A DNA stretch of 64,000 nt from JBGTSJ01 sp041940305 (GTDB taxonomy: Bacteria; Planctomycetota; Planctomycetia; Planctomycetales; Planctomycetaceae), in contig JBGTSJ010000016.1 of assembly GCA_041940305.1 (NCBI GenBank), positions 62,001 to 126,000 on the forward strand. Reading direction: 5' to 3'. Below the pieces are notes generated by a model. It did no database searches. It was not told the DNA's origin and saw only the letters and a list, made by a program, of their open reading frames with translations. Each line of letters starts with the position of its first letter. Within the stretch, counting starts at the first letter, position 1. Below, piece by piece: positions 19,058-28,300 of this stretch. Both the position numbers and the translations under genes were made by a program.

Positions 19058-19119
19058 CGCCCGCAGCATGGCAGCAATCGTCTGCATGCTCTCATGTGGA
19101 CTCTCTGAGCGAGCGAGGC

Positions 19120-20496
19120 ATGACGTCTCCGGATGCGGACCGCGGCGCGAATGCGACGACGCCGGCCGAACTGACCCGCCGACAGCAGTACATCGTGCTC
19201 GCCGCGGCGTTTACGGCATGGATGTTCGCCGGCTCGTCGATCTCGCTGTTCATCCTGATTTCGCGGCAGATCGTCCTCGGTCTGCTCGGGACGGAGACGC
19301 CCGAATCCACCGTGACCCAGTGGTTCGCGTGGTACCAGGCCGCGTTCCTGTTCGGGGCGGCGGCCGGGGGCTGGCTGTTCGGATCGCTGGGGGACCGACT
19401 CGGCCGGACGCGGGCGATGGGATGGAGCGTGCTGTGCTACTCCGGATTCACGTTCGCCTGCTATTTCATTGACGATCCGTGGCTGATGCTGATCCTCCGC
19501 GGCGTGGCGTGCATGGGGATCGGCGGTGTGTGGCCGAACGCAGTGGCTCTCGTCGCCGAAGCGTGGCCGGATGCGTCGCGGCCGTTTCTCGCCGGGTTGC
19601 TGGGCACAGCCGCCAACGTGGGCTTCGTGCTGCTGGGGGCGGTCTGCTACTTCTCCCCGGCGACGGTCGATCACTGGCGGTGGGTGCTGCTGGTGGCCTC
19701 ATCCCCGGTGCTGGTCGCGGTGTGGGTGCTGGCGACGGTGCCGGAATCGCGGCGATGGATGGCGTCGCGGTTGGCCGTGGCGGAACAGGACGGCTCGCCG
19801 CTGGCCGCCGTGCTGCGGCCGCCGCTGCTCTCCCGAACCTTGCTGGGGATTGCGCTGGGCGCGGTGCCAGTGGTCGGGACAGCCGCCAACGCCAGCTGGC
19901 TGACACCCTGGAGCGACCAGGTGTCGCAGCAGGCGGCCGCGGCGTCGATCGCCGCGGATTCCAATGACGAGAGAGTTGCCGCGCCGCGGCCGGCGAGCAC
20001 TGCGCCGCCGCGGAAGCCGAGTGCGGACCCGCGGACCAAGGCGCGGACGCAGATTGTCCGCTCTTCCGGAGCTGCGATCGGGAGTCTGCTGGGGGGACTG
20101 ATTGCAAGCTGGCTTGGTCGCCGTGTGACCTACTTTCTGATCAGCCTGGGGGCGCTGGCGACGAGCACCTACATCTTCACGCAGATCTCTCCGCTGCATC
20201 CGCATTTTCAGACTGCGGTGTTCGTGCTGGGGTTCGTGGGGGTGACCTACTTCGGGTGGCTGCCGCTGTTTCTGCCGGAGCTGTTCCCCACGCGGGTGCG
20301 TTCGACCGGCGCCGGGATCTCGTTCAACACTGGCCGCATCGTGGCGGCGTTCTTCTGCCTGGGGACCGGCTTCCTGGTCGAAGTGTTCCGCGGCAACTAT
20401 GCGCAGATCGGGTTCTGGAGCGGGATGATCTACCTGGTGGGGATGGTGATTATCTGGTTGGCGCCGCGCGGGGACGCCGGGCGCATCACCGACTGA
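19120..20496 (+). CDS. MFS transporter (sugar/organic-acid type)
   Basis: Inner-membrane secondary transporter of about 12 helices, 458 residues from ATG 19120 (preceded by GAGCGAGG; the longer upstream frame is in the previous gene). The MFS signature between helices 2 and 3 is GSLGDRLGRTRAM, and the first half ends with VPESRRWM. A hydrophilic loop of about 60 residues rich in Ala/Pro/Arg lies between the halves near residues 270-315. The C-terminal part has the block FGWLPLFLPELFPTRVRSTG, shared almost word for word with the second MFS protein at 49730-51319, so the two are paralogues. Fifteen bases separate it from the dehydrogenase gene, suggesting uptake of a substrate oxidised by the downstream enzymes. 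Confidence 0.88.
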   Translation: MTSPDADRGANATTPAELTRRQQYIVLAAAFTAWMFAGSSISLFILISRQIVLGLLGTETPESTVTQWFAWYQAAFLFGAAAGGWLFGSLGDRLGRTRAMGWSVLCYSGFTFACYFIDDPWLMLILRGVACMGIGGVWPNAVALVAEAWPDASRPFLAGLLGTAANVGFVLLGAVCYFSPATVDHWRWVLLVASSPVLVAVWVLATVPESRRWMASRLAVAEQDGSPLAAVLRPPLLSRTLLGIALGAVPVVGTAANASWLTPWSDQVSQQAAAASIAADSNDERVAAPRPASTAPPRKPSADPRTKARTQIVRSSGAAIGSLLGGLIASWLGRRVTYFLISLGALATSTYIFTQISPLHPHFQTAVFVLGFVGVTYFGWLPLFLPELFPTRVRSTGAGISFNTGRIVAAFFCLGTGFLVEVFRGNYAQIGFWSGMIYLVGMVIIWLAPRGDAGRITD

Positions 20497-20511
20497 GGCT
20501 GGGTCGCACAG

Positions 20512-21369
20512 ATGGACACGATCGGTGTTATCGGACTGGGGCTGCTGGGAAGCGCCATCGCTGAGCGGCTGGTCGCCGCTGGTCACGCGGTTGCGGGGTA
20601 TGACGTGAGCGAGGCCGCGATGACTCGCGCACTGACTCTCGGGATCGCCGCGACGGGGTCGGTCGCGGAATTGTTTGAGAGGTGCGAGCGCGTCATCCTG
20701 AGCCTGCCGGACAGTCACATCGTCGCGGACGTGGTCGCCCAAGGGGGCACCCGGCTGCAGGGGAGGCTCGTCATCGATACGACGACCGGGTCTCCAGACG
20801 ATGCCGTCGCCATCAGCCGGAAGGCGGCCGCACTGGGGGGAGGCTATGTGGAATCCACGGTCATCGGGTCGAGCAGCGTGGTCCGGCAGGGAGAGGCCGT
20901 CGTGCTGCTGGCTGGAGCCGCGGCCGACTGTGATGCGGCGTCCGCATTGATCGACTGCTTCGCCGGGCGGCGGTTCTATGTCGGCGGTCCCGGAAGTGCG
21001 TCGCAGGCGAAGCTGGTCGTCAACCTGGTGCTGGGACTGAACCGCGCGGTGCTGGCCGAGGGGCTGCAACTGGCCCGGCGCTGCGGCCTCGACCCGGCTG
21101 GGATGCTGGAGATCCTGCGCAGCGGCGCCGCCTCTTCGCGCGTGATGGACGCGAAAGGACGGCGGATGGTTGAAGGAGACTTTACTCCGGAGGCGCGGCT
21201 GGCGCAGCATCATAAAGACGTGCGGCTGATTCTCGAACTGGCGGAGCGCGTCGCGGCCCGCGTTCCTTTGTCGGTTGAACACGAGCGGCTGCTCAGCGAG
21301 GCCGAACGGCTGGGACTTGGCGAACAGGACAACAGCGCCATCGTCCGGGTATTTGCAGGAGACGCGTGA
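20512..21369 (+). CDS. 3-hydroxyisobutyrate dehydrogenase-family NAD(P)-dependent oxidoreductase
   Basis: 285-residue beta-hydroxyacid dehydrogenase. The N terminus is a Rossmann fold, IGVIGLGLLGSAIAERL (GxGxxG at residues 8-13), followed by GYDVS. The substrate loop is TTTGSPDDA, the next motif GGGYVESTVIGSSSVVRQGEAVVLLAGA, and the catalytic lysine is K167 in GSASQAKLVVNLVLG. Length is typical. It lies between an MFS transporter and an aldo-keto reductase (stop TGA overlaps ATG of the next gene by one base), so the operon probably handles a hydroxy-acid or sugar-acid; the actual substrate is not readable. Confidence 0.9.
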   Translation: MDTIGVIGLGLLGSAIAERLVAAGHAVAGYDVSEAAMTRALTLGIAATGSVAELFERCERVILSLPDSHIVADVVAQGGTRLQGRLVIDTTTGSPDDAVAISRKAAALGGGYVESTVIGSSSVVRQGEAVVLLAGAAADCDAASALIDCFAGRRFYVGGPGSASQAKLVVNLVLGLNRAVLAEGLQLARRCGLDPAGMLEILRSGAASSRVMDAKGRRMVEGDFTPEARLAQHHKDVRLILELAERVAARVPLSVEHERLLSEAERLGLGEQDNSAIVRVFAGDA

Positions 21370-22349
21370 TGCAATTCCGCAGGCTGGGACGCACGGGGAT
21401 CGAAGTCTCGGCGATTGCATTCGGCGCAGGACCCGTCTCAGGACTGATGACGGGGGACGATCCAGACCGGCAACTGGGGGTGCTGAAACGCGCACTGGAA
21501 CTGGGCGTGAACTGGATCGACACGGCGGCGGGGTACGGGAACGGGAAGTCCGAGAGAAACGTTGGACGTTGCCTGGCGGTGCTACCGGGCGGGAGCAACG
21601 CGCACGTCGCCACCAAGGTTCGCATTCCTCAGGACGAAGCGGACACCCCGGGGGATGCGATTCGACGCTCGGTTTGCCAAAGTCTGGAGCGACTCGGACG
21701 CACCAGCGTCACGCTGCTGCAGGTGCATAATGCCATTGCCGGCACGCGCGGGGCGCAGGCGGCCGCGATCACGCCGGGGGACGTGCTGCGACCTGGAGGA
21801 GTGGCCGACATTCTTGACGGGCTACGGTCCGAGGGACTTGTCCGATTCATCGGGCTGACGGGGACGGGGGAACCGCCGGCCATGCGCGAGGTGATCCGCT
21901 CGGGCCGATTCGACACGGTACAGACTCCGTACCATTTGCTGAATCGGAGCGCCGCCGAGCCGGTCGCCGCGGACTTCCCCGACGTGAACTATGGCGGCAT
22001 ATTCCAGGACTGCGCCGCGCAGGGGATGGGAGTGTTTGCGATCCGAGTCTTTGCCGGCGGGGCGCTGCTCAACAATCCGCCGAGCGCGCATACGCTGACC
22101 ACTCCCTACTTCCCGCTGTCACTGTTTGAAGAGGACCGCCGGCGGGCGGAGGTTATGCGGGAGGCGCTGGGGGATGGAACGCGGATGGACGAGACGGCGC
22201 TTCGCTTCGTCCTGAGCACTCGTCTGGTCGGCGCCGCGATCATCGGATTCAGTACCCCGGGCGAAGTGGAAATCGCCTGCCGGGCGGCTGACTCTGGAGC
22301 GCTCGATGACGGCGCAATGGAACGTTTGAGACAGTTCGCCTGCGAATAG
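21369..22349 (+). CDS. Aldo/keto reductase
   Basis: NADPH-dependent (beta/alpha)8 oxidoreductase. ATG 21369 follows an in-frame GTG at 21366 and overlaps the previous stop (TGATG), indicating coupling. The AKR tetrad is seen as Asp and Tyr in NWIDTAAGYGNGKSERNVG, Lys in HVATKVRI and His in LLQVHN. The C-terminal part has FVLSTRLVGAAIIGFSTPGEVEIA, the cofactor-binding region. Length 326 residues is normal. Last gene of the MFS-dehydrogenase-reductase group. Acts probably on an aldehyde or ketone sugar intermediate; not certain. Confidence 0.9.
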   Translation: MQFRRLGRTGIEVSAIAFGAGPVSGLMTGDDPDRQLGVLKRALELGVNWIDTAAGYGNGKSERNVGRCLAVLPGGSNAHVATKVRIPQDEADTPGDAIRRSVCQSLERLGRTSVTLLQVHNAIAGTRGAQAAAITPGDVLRPGGVADILDGLRSEGLVRFIGLTGTGEPPAMREVIRSGRFDTVQTPYHLLNRSAAEPVAADFPDVNYGGIFQDCAAQGMGVFAIRVFAGGALLNNPPSAHTLTTPYFPLSLFEEDRRRAEVMREALGDGTRMDETALRFVLSTRLVGAAIIGFSTPGEVEIACRAADSGALDDGAMERLRQFACE

Positions 22350-22392
22350 ATCGGACGCGACTATTCGGGGAGCGGAGCGTGGCGCACAAAAA

Positions 22393-22427
22393 TGGCCCGC
22401 GTGTCGCTTCGACGCAAGTGCGGGCCA
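22393..22427 (+). terminator. Hairpin after the aldo-keto reductase gene (possible terminator)
   Basis: TGGCCCGC (22393-22400) pairs exactly with GCGGGCCA (22420-22427); further TGTCG/CGACG pairing around a short loop extends the stem. It lies 44 bp after the reductase stop codon. No T run follows, so intrinsic termination is uncertain. Confidence 0.4.
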
Positions 22428-22684
22428 ACGCTTGCATCCAGAAGTCGCCACACGGGCCACAAGTATTGTTGTGAGTCCTATCCCAAATTTCAATCGCCTG
22501 TGTGGCGGATTTCCAAGGTTGAGAGTTCCTCGGGAGATCCCAGGGTGCAAATGTCACACTGGCAGAAGTTTGCGGCGAATCAGGAAAGTTCGAGATTCTG
22601 TCACGAATGTTTCAATTCAGTCCGAGGTTTGGAAGATGTGCGAAACGGCAGTGCCCAGGCCAAGGGGCGCTGCTCTGCGGGCTT

Positions 22685-22724
22685 CCCCGCTGACTTCACC
22701 CCCATTGGTGTGAGATCAGCGGGG
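22685..22724 (+). terminator. Hairpin with T-rich tail (possible terminator)
   Basis: CCCCGCTGA at 22685-22693 is exactly complementary to TCAGCGGGG at 22716-22724, with extra pairing inside (TTCAC/GTGAG), followed by TTCTTCGTT on the plus strand. It lies between the convergent reductase and sppA genes. Confidence 0.5.
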
Positions 22725-22867
22725 TTCTTCGTTGGCACAGCCGTCCAAACGCATCGCCTCGCATTGATGCGATGGGCGCGATTCGCGGCAACGGGCGGAT
22801 CTCCGTTGCTCCCCCCGAGCGATTCCTGCTGCGGCCGGGTTGCTCGCTTTTCGAGGCGCTGCTCGCC

Positions 22868-23905
22868 TCACTGCATGCCTGCGTTCCAACCGCAGAAGTA
22901 CATCGCTCGCGGGACTCCGGCTTCCAGCAATTGATGCAGTGGATCCGCCTGCTGACGCGCCTGCACGCTGCCGAACAGCAATTCGGAGAGTGACAGCGGA
23001 TGCTCGTACCGGACGACGTTCGCCTTGCGGATGCCGAGGCTGACCTTGAGATCGTCGATGGCGTCGTCGAGGTACCCGACCTTGTCGATCAGTCCGTTGT
23101 CCAATGCCTGGTCGGCGGTGAAGATTCGTCCCGTGGCGACGGCCTGCACCTGTTCCGCGTCGAGATTGGAACGGCCATCAAGGATGACCTCCTGAAACCG
23201 TTGAAACGCATCGTCAAGGATCTCTTCCCAGACGACCCGTTCCTCTTCGCTCATTTCGCGAAAAGGACTGAGCGCGTCCTTGAAGGGTCCGGTGGTCAAG
23301 GGTTCCGAACGGACGCCGAAGTCGGTCGCCAGCTTGGAGACGTCGTAACGCGGAATGATCACGCCGATCGAGCCGGTCCAGGTGGTGGGCTCCGCGTAGA
23401 TTTTTCCTTCCGGCCCCGCTCCCATTGCCACGTAGTATCCGCCGGACGCCGCCATCCGCGTCATCGACACGTAGATGGGGATCTGTCTGTGTTCGCGCAG
23501 CTGCTTCAAACGGTGATAGATCTGGTGACTGTCGGCGACGAGCCCTCCCGGGCTGTCGACCACGAGGATCACGGCCCTGACGTCGCCGTCGTCTTCGATG
23601 GCGTCGAGCGTATCGAGAATCCGCTCGGTAAACGGAGGCATAATGGTGCCGGTGACGTCCACCAGCGCGATTTTGTCATTGGCCAGCATGTCGCCCGAGT
23701 AGTGCGTCTCGATCGGGGCCGCGGGATCGGAATCGCTCCCGGCGAACAAGAGGGCCAGCGCGAGAAGCTGTCCCATATTGAGGACGAGGGACAGTCCCAG
23801 CAGTCCGACCAGCAGCCAGCTGAACCATCCGCGACGCGGGGGTTGCTGAATGATGATGGTCTGTGTGCCTGGGGGGACAGGGTGCTGAGTGCGGTCTGCG
23901 GACAT
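22868..23905 (-). CDS. sppA: Signal peptide peptidase SppA-like S49 serine protease
   Basis: Membrane-anchored protease that degrades cleaved signal peptides. ATG 23905 gives 345 residues, the usual length of the short (single-domain) SppA form; the frame extends upstream but that part has no family content. One N-terminal membrane helix at about 28-54 follows a Pro-rich cytoplasmic tail. The protease core has ALVDVTGTI, VILVVDSPGG, the nucleophile S154 in MAASGGYYVAMGA, and the general-base lysine K209 in TGPFKDALSP, followed by GRIFTADQALDNGLIDKVG. Monocistronic on the minus strand. Confidence 0.92.
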   Translation of the reverse strand: MSADRTQHPVPPGTQTIIIQQPPRRGWFSWLLVGLLGLSLVLNMGQLLALALLFAGSDSDPAAPIETHYSGDMLANDKIALVDVTGTIMPPFTERILDTLDAIEDDGDVRAVILVVDSPGGLVADSHQIYHRLKQLREHRQIPIYVSMTRMAASGGYYVAMGAGPEGKIYAEPTTWTGSIGVIIPRYDVSKLATDFGVRSEPLTTGPFKDALSPFREMSEEERVVWEEILDDAFQRFQEVILDGRSNLDAEQVQAVATGRIFTADQALDNGLIDKVGYLDDAIDDLKVSLGIRKANVVRYEHPLSLSELLFGSVQARQQADPLHQLLEAGVPRAMYFCGWNAGMQ

Positions 23906-24202
23906 GGGCGATGTGAATCTGGGTAGACGGCGGTCAGTTTTCGGGAAATTCCGAACGTAGCGGCCAATCCGCGCGAATGGCCTCAATCGCGCCTTACAGA
24001 CCGCACAACCCGACAAATCCGCCATGTGCCCCGGTCGATAGATGCAGGGACGGAGTGGTCGCGCTGGATGCAGCGATTATCCGTCGCGGCAATTCGGGGT
24101 GCAACTGCGCTCGGGCCTGCAGGCGCGTCCCGCTTGCAGCCGCCGATTCGCCCGCCGCCCTAATTCGTGACTGGCGTCTTCCGGACGCAGGAGTGATTAA
24201 GC
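23906..24202. other. Divergent intergenic region between sppA and the YHS-domain gene
   Basis: 297 bp containing the promoters of two divergent genes. I see no clear -35/-10 pair on either strand. The only landmark is AGGAG at 24189-24193, ahead of the start at 24203. Confidence 0.5.
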
Positions 24203-25909
24203 ATGAGTATGGATACTCGCAGCCCGAAATCCCGACTGCTGGTCGCCGGCGCCGCCGGCCTCATGATCGGGATGCCCCTGTCGCTGAGGACCGGCTCATC
24301 GGGCCATCGTCTCAACGCAGCCGAGCCCGCTCCGCGACACGCGCAGTCGATGCTGCAGCTCATCGTGGACCGCGAATCGCGCACAATGTCGGCCAACGCG
24401 TCGGGATCGCAGGGCGAGGTGATCACCGTTGCAGGCGAAACGCAGACCGTCGAGGTCTCGCCGAACAGCGGTCCCGAGTTCCAGCAGCAGTACGGCAGCG
24501 AAGTGCAGCGTCAGCTCCAGAAGCTGTATCAGCAGGACGGCCGCACGATGCCGCAGATGCAGTTTACGCCGGTGCCGCACGACGCAATGCAGCACTATCC
24601 TCCCGCGCCGAAGAAGATGCGGCTGAAGGATGTGTTCAATCCCTCGGCGTGGAAACAGCGATTCTCCCGGCCGGAACCTCAGCAGCCTCCCGCCGCGCCT
24701 GATCTCGACGCCAGTCCGGCGACGCATGGGGCGACCGCTCCGGCGCCGCAAGCTTTCACGCCGCCCCCGGCGCCGGCCGTCACCGAAACGCCGCAGCGTC
24801 CGCAACTGCAGCGCTATTCGCCTGAGATCTTTGACGCCCAGGAGCTTGCCGAGCCCGTCCCGGCTCCCGCGGCGACCGAGATTGCGGAGCAACCCGGCCT
24901 GTTTCCCGGCGCCGCTCCCGTCGCGGCCCCGGTTGCCACCAGTGAGGCGCCGACGAAGACTCCGCCACTGCTGATTATTCTGCCCGAGTCTCCGTCGGCG
25001 GATGTTGCCGCCGAACCGACACCGCCAGCCTTCGCTGAATCGCAGACTGATCCGGTGACGCCGGCCCAGCCCGGGGCCGAACGCGCCGCCACTTTGTCTT
25101 CGTTGCCGCGCCTGGAGACGTCGCAGAGACAGTCCCCGTCGACGCCGGCGGCCGACGTCGCCAATGAAGCGCCGCCGCTGTTGCTGGCCGCGCCGGAAGA
25201 CGACGCCGTCGCCAATCCGTTCCCGGAGCAGGCGGAAGTCGAAGCGGAAGCCGCCGGTCCCTATACCGGACTGGGTCTGGACGAGTCTCCCTACGAGACT
25301 CCGGAGTTTGCGTCCCCCGCGTTGCCGCCGGTGCCGGGGCAGGAAGGGGCCTTTGCCGCTCCCGCCCAGCCTGCGGAGCCGGAAGCATCGCAGCTGGCCG
25401 CTCCGTCTCCACTGAAGCCGGCCGCCAATTCGGGGCCCGTGTTGATCGCTCCGGGGACGCCGCCGACTGCCGAACTTCCGCTCGTTCAACCGGCGCGGCC
25501 CACGCCGCCGCGGGAGCAACAGCTTGCGACCAGCAGTTCTGCCTCCAAAAGCGAGAAGTATGACCGCATCGCAGCGCGAGAGGGTTTGACGGGATTCAAG
25601 GGATTCTGCCCCGTCATGCTGCGGGACTACCGCGAACTGGTTGACGTCAGCAGGGAGCACTCGGTGATCTACCAGGGCCGCCAGTTCTGGTTTTCCAGCG
25701 ACGCCGCCAAACAAGCATTCCTCGGCAATCCGGCTCTGTACATGCCGGCCGGGGGGGGCATCGATCCGGTCGTCTATCATCAGAGCGGCCAGTCGGTCGA
25801 GGGATCGCTGGACAACGCGGTCTGGTACCACGGGCAGCTGTACCTGTTCAGTTCTCAGGTGACGAAGGCCGAGTTCGTGGCCTCGCCGCGGGCTCACGCC
25901 TTCGAGTAA
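24203..25909 (+). CDS. Secreted/anchored Pro-rich protein with C-terminal YHS-like repeats
   Basis: 568 residues. The N terminus has a basic start and hydrophobic segment (RLLVAGAAGLMIGMPLSL) serving as signal or anchor. Residues about 150-450 are low-complexity Pro/Ala/Glu linker with no predicted fold. The last 120 residues form two YHS-like units: GFKGFCPVMLRDYRELVD...YQGRQFWFSSDAAKQAFLGNP and GSLDNAVWYHGQLYLFSSQVTKAEF. YHS domains are thought to bind metal; the single Cys (GFCPV) is present in the first unit only. This architecture is typical of planctomycete secreted proteins of unknown role. AGGAG precedes ATG 24203 and a strong terminator follows at 25971. Confidence 0.75.
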   Translation: MSMDTRSPKSRLLVAGAAGLMIGMPLSLRTGSSGHRLNAAEPAPRHAQSMLQLIVDRESRTMSANASGSQGEVITVAGETQTVEVSPNSGPEFQQQYGSEVQRQLQKLYQQDGRTMPQMQFTPVPHDAMQHYPPAPKKMRLKDVFNPSAWKQRFSRPEPQQPPAAPDLDASPATHGATAPAPQAFTPPPAPAVTETPQRPQLQRYSPEIFDAQELAEPVPAPAATEIAEQPGLFPGAAPVAAPVATSEAPTKTPPLLIILPESPSADVAAEPTPPAFAESQTDPVTPAQPGAERAATLSSLPRLETSQRQSPSTPAADVANEAPPLLLAAPEDDAVANPFPEQAEVEAEAAGPYTGLGLDESPYETPEFASPALPPVPGQEGAFAAPAQPAEPEASQLAAPSPLKPAANSGPVLIAPGTPPTAELPLVQPARPTPPREQQLATSSSASKSEKYDRIAAREGLTGFKGFCPVMLRDYRELVDVSREHSVIYQGRQFWFSSDAAKQAFLGNPALYMPAGGGIDPVVYHQSGQSVEGSLDNAVWYHGQLYLFSSQVTKAEFVASPRAHAFE

Positions 25910-25970
25910 CGCGATTCATCATTGCCTGTCGTTCCCGGCGACTTCGGCCGCAGGGGAGCGCGAGACGCCA

Positions 25971-26012
25971 GCAGGCCCGACGGCATGGACGCCGCCGGGC
26001 CTGCGTTGTTTT
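25971..26012 (+). terminator. Rho-independent terminator
   Basis: GCAGGCCCG (25971-25979) pairs with CGGGCCTGC (25996-26004), with additional inner pairing, followed by GTTGTTTT. It lies 62 bp after the YHS gene stop and before ligA. Confidence 0.85.
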
Positions 26013-26118
26013 CTGAGGCGCGGGCCGGGCAATGGGCGCGCTGTCGGCACTCTCGATTCCGCCGAGTCGCGACCGGTACAATCGCACGCGCTCCCGCACC
26101 GCACCGCGCGACCTGCCC

Positions 26119-28128
26119 ATGTCCGCTTCCGTCAAACAGCAGATCGATCAGCTCCGCCGCGAGATAGAACGGCACAACCGGCTGTACTACGTCGAAGCCC
26201 GGCCGGAAATCAGCGACTACGAGTTCGACATGCTGCTCAAGCAGCTGGAAGAGCTCGAGCGGCAGCATCCGGAGTACGACTCGCCCGACAGTCCTTCGCA
26301 CAAGGTGGGGGGCGAGCCGATCGAGGGCTTCGTCACGGTCGAGCATCGCGTGCCGATGCTCTCCATCGACAACGTCTATACCGAGGAAGAAGTCCGCGAG
26401 TTCGACGTCCGCGTCCGCAAGCTGCTGGCCGCCGAGCAGGTCGAGTACACCGTTGAATACAAAATCGACGGCGTCGCCATTTCGCTGACCTACGAGAAGG
26501 GCCGCTTCGCGCAGGCCCTGACGCGGGGGGACGGGCGGCAGGGAGACGATATCACGCATAATGCGCGGACGCTGGGAGGGCTTCCGCTGCGGCTCAACAC
26601 GAAGCGTCCCCCCGAGGTCCTCGAGATTCGCGGGGAGGCGTACATCTCCAATACGGACTTCGCGCATCTCCGCGCGGAGCAGGAGCGGCGAGGAGAGCAG
26701 CCGTTCGCGAACCCGCGCAACACCGCCGCCGGCGGACTCAAGCTGCTTGATCCGAAACTGGCCCGCGCCCGACGGATGCGGTTTATCGCCCACGGCATCG
26801 GCCACAGCGACGGGGCCGGCTACCGCAATCATGCCGAATTCCTGCAGGCACTCCGCGACATGGGGGTGCCCGCCACGCCGGACGTCAAACCCTGCGTGGG
26901 CATCGAGGCTACGCTCGAATACGGCCAGTCGCTCATCGACAATCTCCACGAACTCGATATCGAGATCGACGGCCTGGTGATCAAGGTCAATGACTTCGGG
27001 CTCCGGGAGCAGCTCGGCAACACGTCCAAGAGCCCCCGCTGGCTCATCGCCTGGAAGTGGGAAAAGTACGAAGGGGTCACGCAGGTTGAGAAAATCGACG
27101 TCAACGTGGGCCGCACCGGCGTTCTGACTCCGTGGGCGTTGCTTGCACCGGTCCAGATCGCCGGCACAACGGTGTCGCGAGTCAGCCTGCACAACCGCGA
27201 TCAGCTGCAGCGGCTGGGTATCAAGGACGGCGACTGGGTCGTCGTCGAGAAGGCCGGCAAGATCATTCCGCATGTCGTCCGCGTCGAGGAGCACCGCCGC
27301 ACCGGCGACGAGCGTGAGTTCGTCTTTCCCACGCACTGCCCGGAATGCGGGTCCGAAGTCGTCCAGGACGAAGGGGGCGTCTACATCCGCTGCATCAATC
27401 CCAGCTGTCCCGCCCAGCTCCGCGAGAGCCTGCAGTTCTTCGCGTCGCGCGGAGCGATGGACATCGAAGGCCTCGGCGAGAAGCTGGTCGCCCAACTGGT
27501 GGACAGCGGCCTCGTGACCCGCTTCGCCGACCTATACTCCCTCAAAGACCGCCGCGACGACCTGCTCAACCTTGAGCGCATGGGAGAGAAATCAGCCGAC
27601 AACCTGCTGGCCGGCATCGAGGCGTCCCGCAACCGCCCGTTGTGGCGGCTGCTCACCGCGCTCAATATCCGTCATGTGGGGAGCACCACGGCCCGCCAGC
27701 TTGCCGACCAATTCGGGTCGCTCGACGGCATCATCGAGGAATCGGAAGAGGGACTGGCGCTGGTGCCTGAGATCGGTCCGATCATCGCCCAGGCGATCCA
27801 TGCATTCTTCCAGTCGGAGGCCGGGCGGAACGTCGTCGAAGAGCTGCGCGCATGCGGTCTCAACTTCGGATCGCCCGAAGAGCGGAAAGCTCCCGTCGCC
27901 GGGCCGCTGACAGGCAAGACCATTGTGGTCACCGGCACGCTGCAGAAGTTCAGCCGCGACGAGATCAAGGAGTTCATCACGGCGCGCGGCGGGAAGGCGT
28001 CGAGCAGCGTGTCGAAGAAGACGGACTACGTGGTGGCGGGGGAGGAGGCCGGCAGCAAGCTCGACAAGGCGAAGCAGCTCAATATTCCCATTCTGAGCGA
28101 GGCCGAGTTCATGGCGCTCGTGGAGTGA
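26119..28128 (+). CDS. ligA: NAD+-dependent DNA ligase
   Basis: Essential ligase sealing nicks in replication and repair. ATG 26119 gives 669 residues, matching the family (about 670); the frame continues upstream without homology. Domain Ia has NRLYYVEARPEISDYEFD; the adenylation lysine is K115 in EYKIDGVA; further motifs are RGDGRQGDDITHNARTL, RGEAY, EIDGLVIKVN and WLIAWKWEKYEG. The OB fold is followed by a four-Cys zinc finger (C407, C410, C425, C430), a helix-hairpin-helix region (LERMGEKSADNLLAGIE) and a C-terminal BRCT domain (LTGKTIVVTGTLQKFSRDEIKEFI). All parts are intact. Confidence 0.98.
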   Translation: MSASVKQQIDQLRREIERHNRLYYVEARPEISDYEFDMLLKQLEELERQHPEYDSPDSPSHKVGGEPIEGFVTVEHRVPMLSIDNVYTEEEVREFDVRVRKLLAAEQVEYTVEYKIDGVAISLTYEKGRFAQALTRGDGRQGDDITHNARTLGGLPLRLNTKRPPEVLEIRGEAYISNTDFAHLRAEQERRGEQPFANPRNTAAGGLKLLDPKLARARRMRFIAHGIGHSDGAGYRNHAEFLQALRDMGVPATPDVKPCVGIEATLEYGQSLIDNLHELDIEIDGLVIKVNDFGLREQLGNTSKSPRWLIAWKWEKYEGVTQVEKIDVNVGRTGVLTPWALLAPVQIAGTTVSRVSLHNRDQLQRLGIKDGDWVVVEKAGKIIPHVVRVEEHRRTGDEREFVFPTHCPECGSEVVQDEGGVYIRCINPSCPAQLRESLQFFASRGAMDIEGLGEKLVAQLVDSGLVTRFADLYSLKDRRDDLLNLERMGEKSADNLLAGIEASRNRPLWRLLTALNIRHVGSTTARQLADQFGSLDGIIEESEEGLALVPEIGPIIAQAIHAFFQSEAGRNVVEELRACGLNFGSPEERKAPVAGPLTGKTIVVTGTLQKFSRDEIKEFITARGGKASSSVSKKTDYVVAGEEAGSKLDKAKQLNIPILSEAEFMALVE

Positions 28129-28187
28129 CGGGGGACGGGCGCGAGCAGTCCTCCTGCCTGAACCGGCGAGTCATTCTCGAATGCGGT

Positions 28188-28216
28188 TTGTCATTCGCGC
28201 GTCGGGCGGATAGGAT
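28188..28216 (+). promoter_or_regulatory. Probable sigma70-type promoter of the PFOR operon
   Basis: TTGTCA (28188-28193) and TAGGAT (28211-28216) are separated by exactly 17 bp, about 85 bp upstream of the start at 28301. The -35 matches five of six consensus bases and the -10 four of six. Confidence 0.55.
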
Positions 28217-28300
28217 GGAGGTCTCTCATCTCTTCGCCGGTTGACTCACTGGCGGCCGGCGAATCCTGTCGAAGTGCCCTTCTCTCGAAAGGAGGCTTCG

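Larger units (their letters stand above)
22350..22867. other. 518-bp intergenic region between convergent genes
   Basis: No coding region is supported; frames here lack start context and family features. The stretch carries two hairpins (22393-22427 and 22685-22724) and an imperfect inverted repeat (GAAGTCGCCACAC near 22442 against GTGTGGCGGATTTC near 22499). The base composition is slightly more A/T-rich than the neighbours. Confidence 0.6.

Noticed and set aside
22392..22934. Overlapping plus-strand frames in the region between the aldo-keto reductase and sppA genes
   Set aside because: They cross hairpins, run into the antisense of sppA and contain no recognisable sequence.
23000..23926. 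308-codon plus-strand frame opposite sppA
   Set aside because: The minus-strand SppA motifs are decisive; this frame has no family features.
24296..25897. 533-codon minus-strand frame opposite the Pro-rich YHS gene
   Set aside because: Arg/Gly-rich shadow of a Pro/Ala-rich plus-strand gene, no motif.
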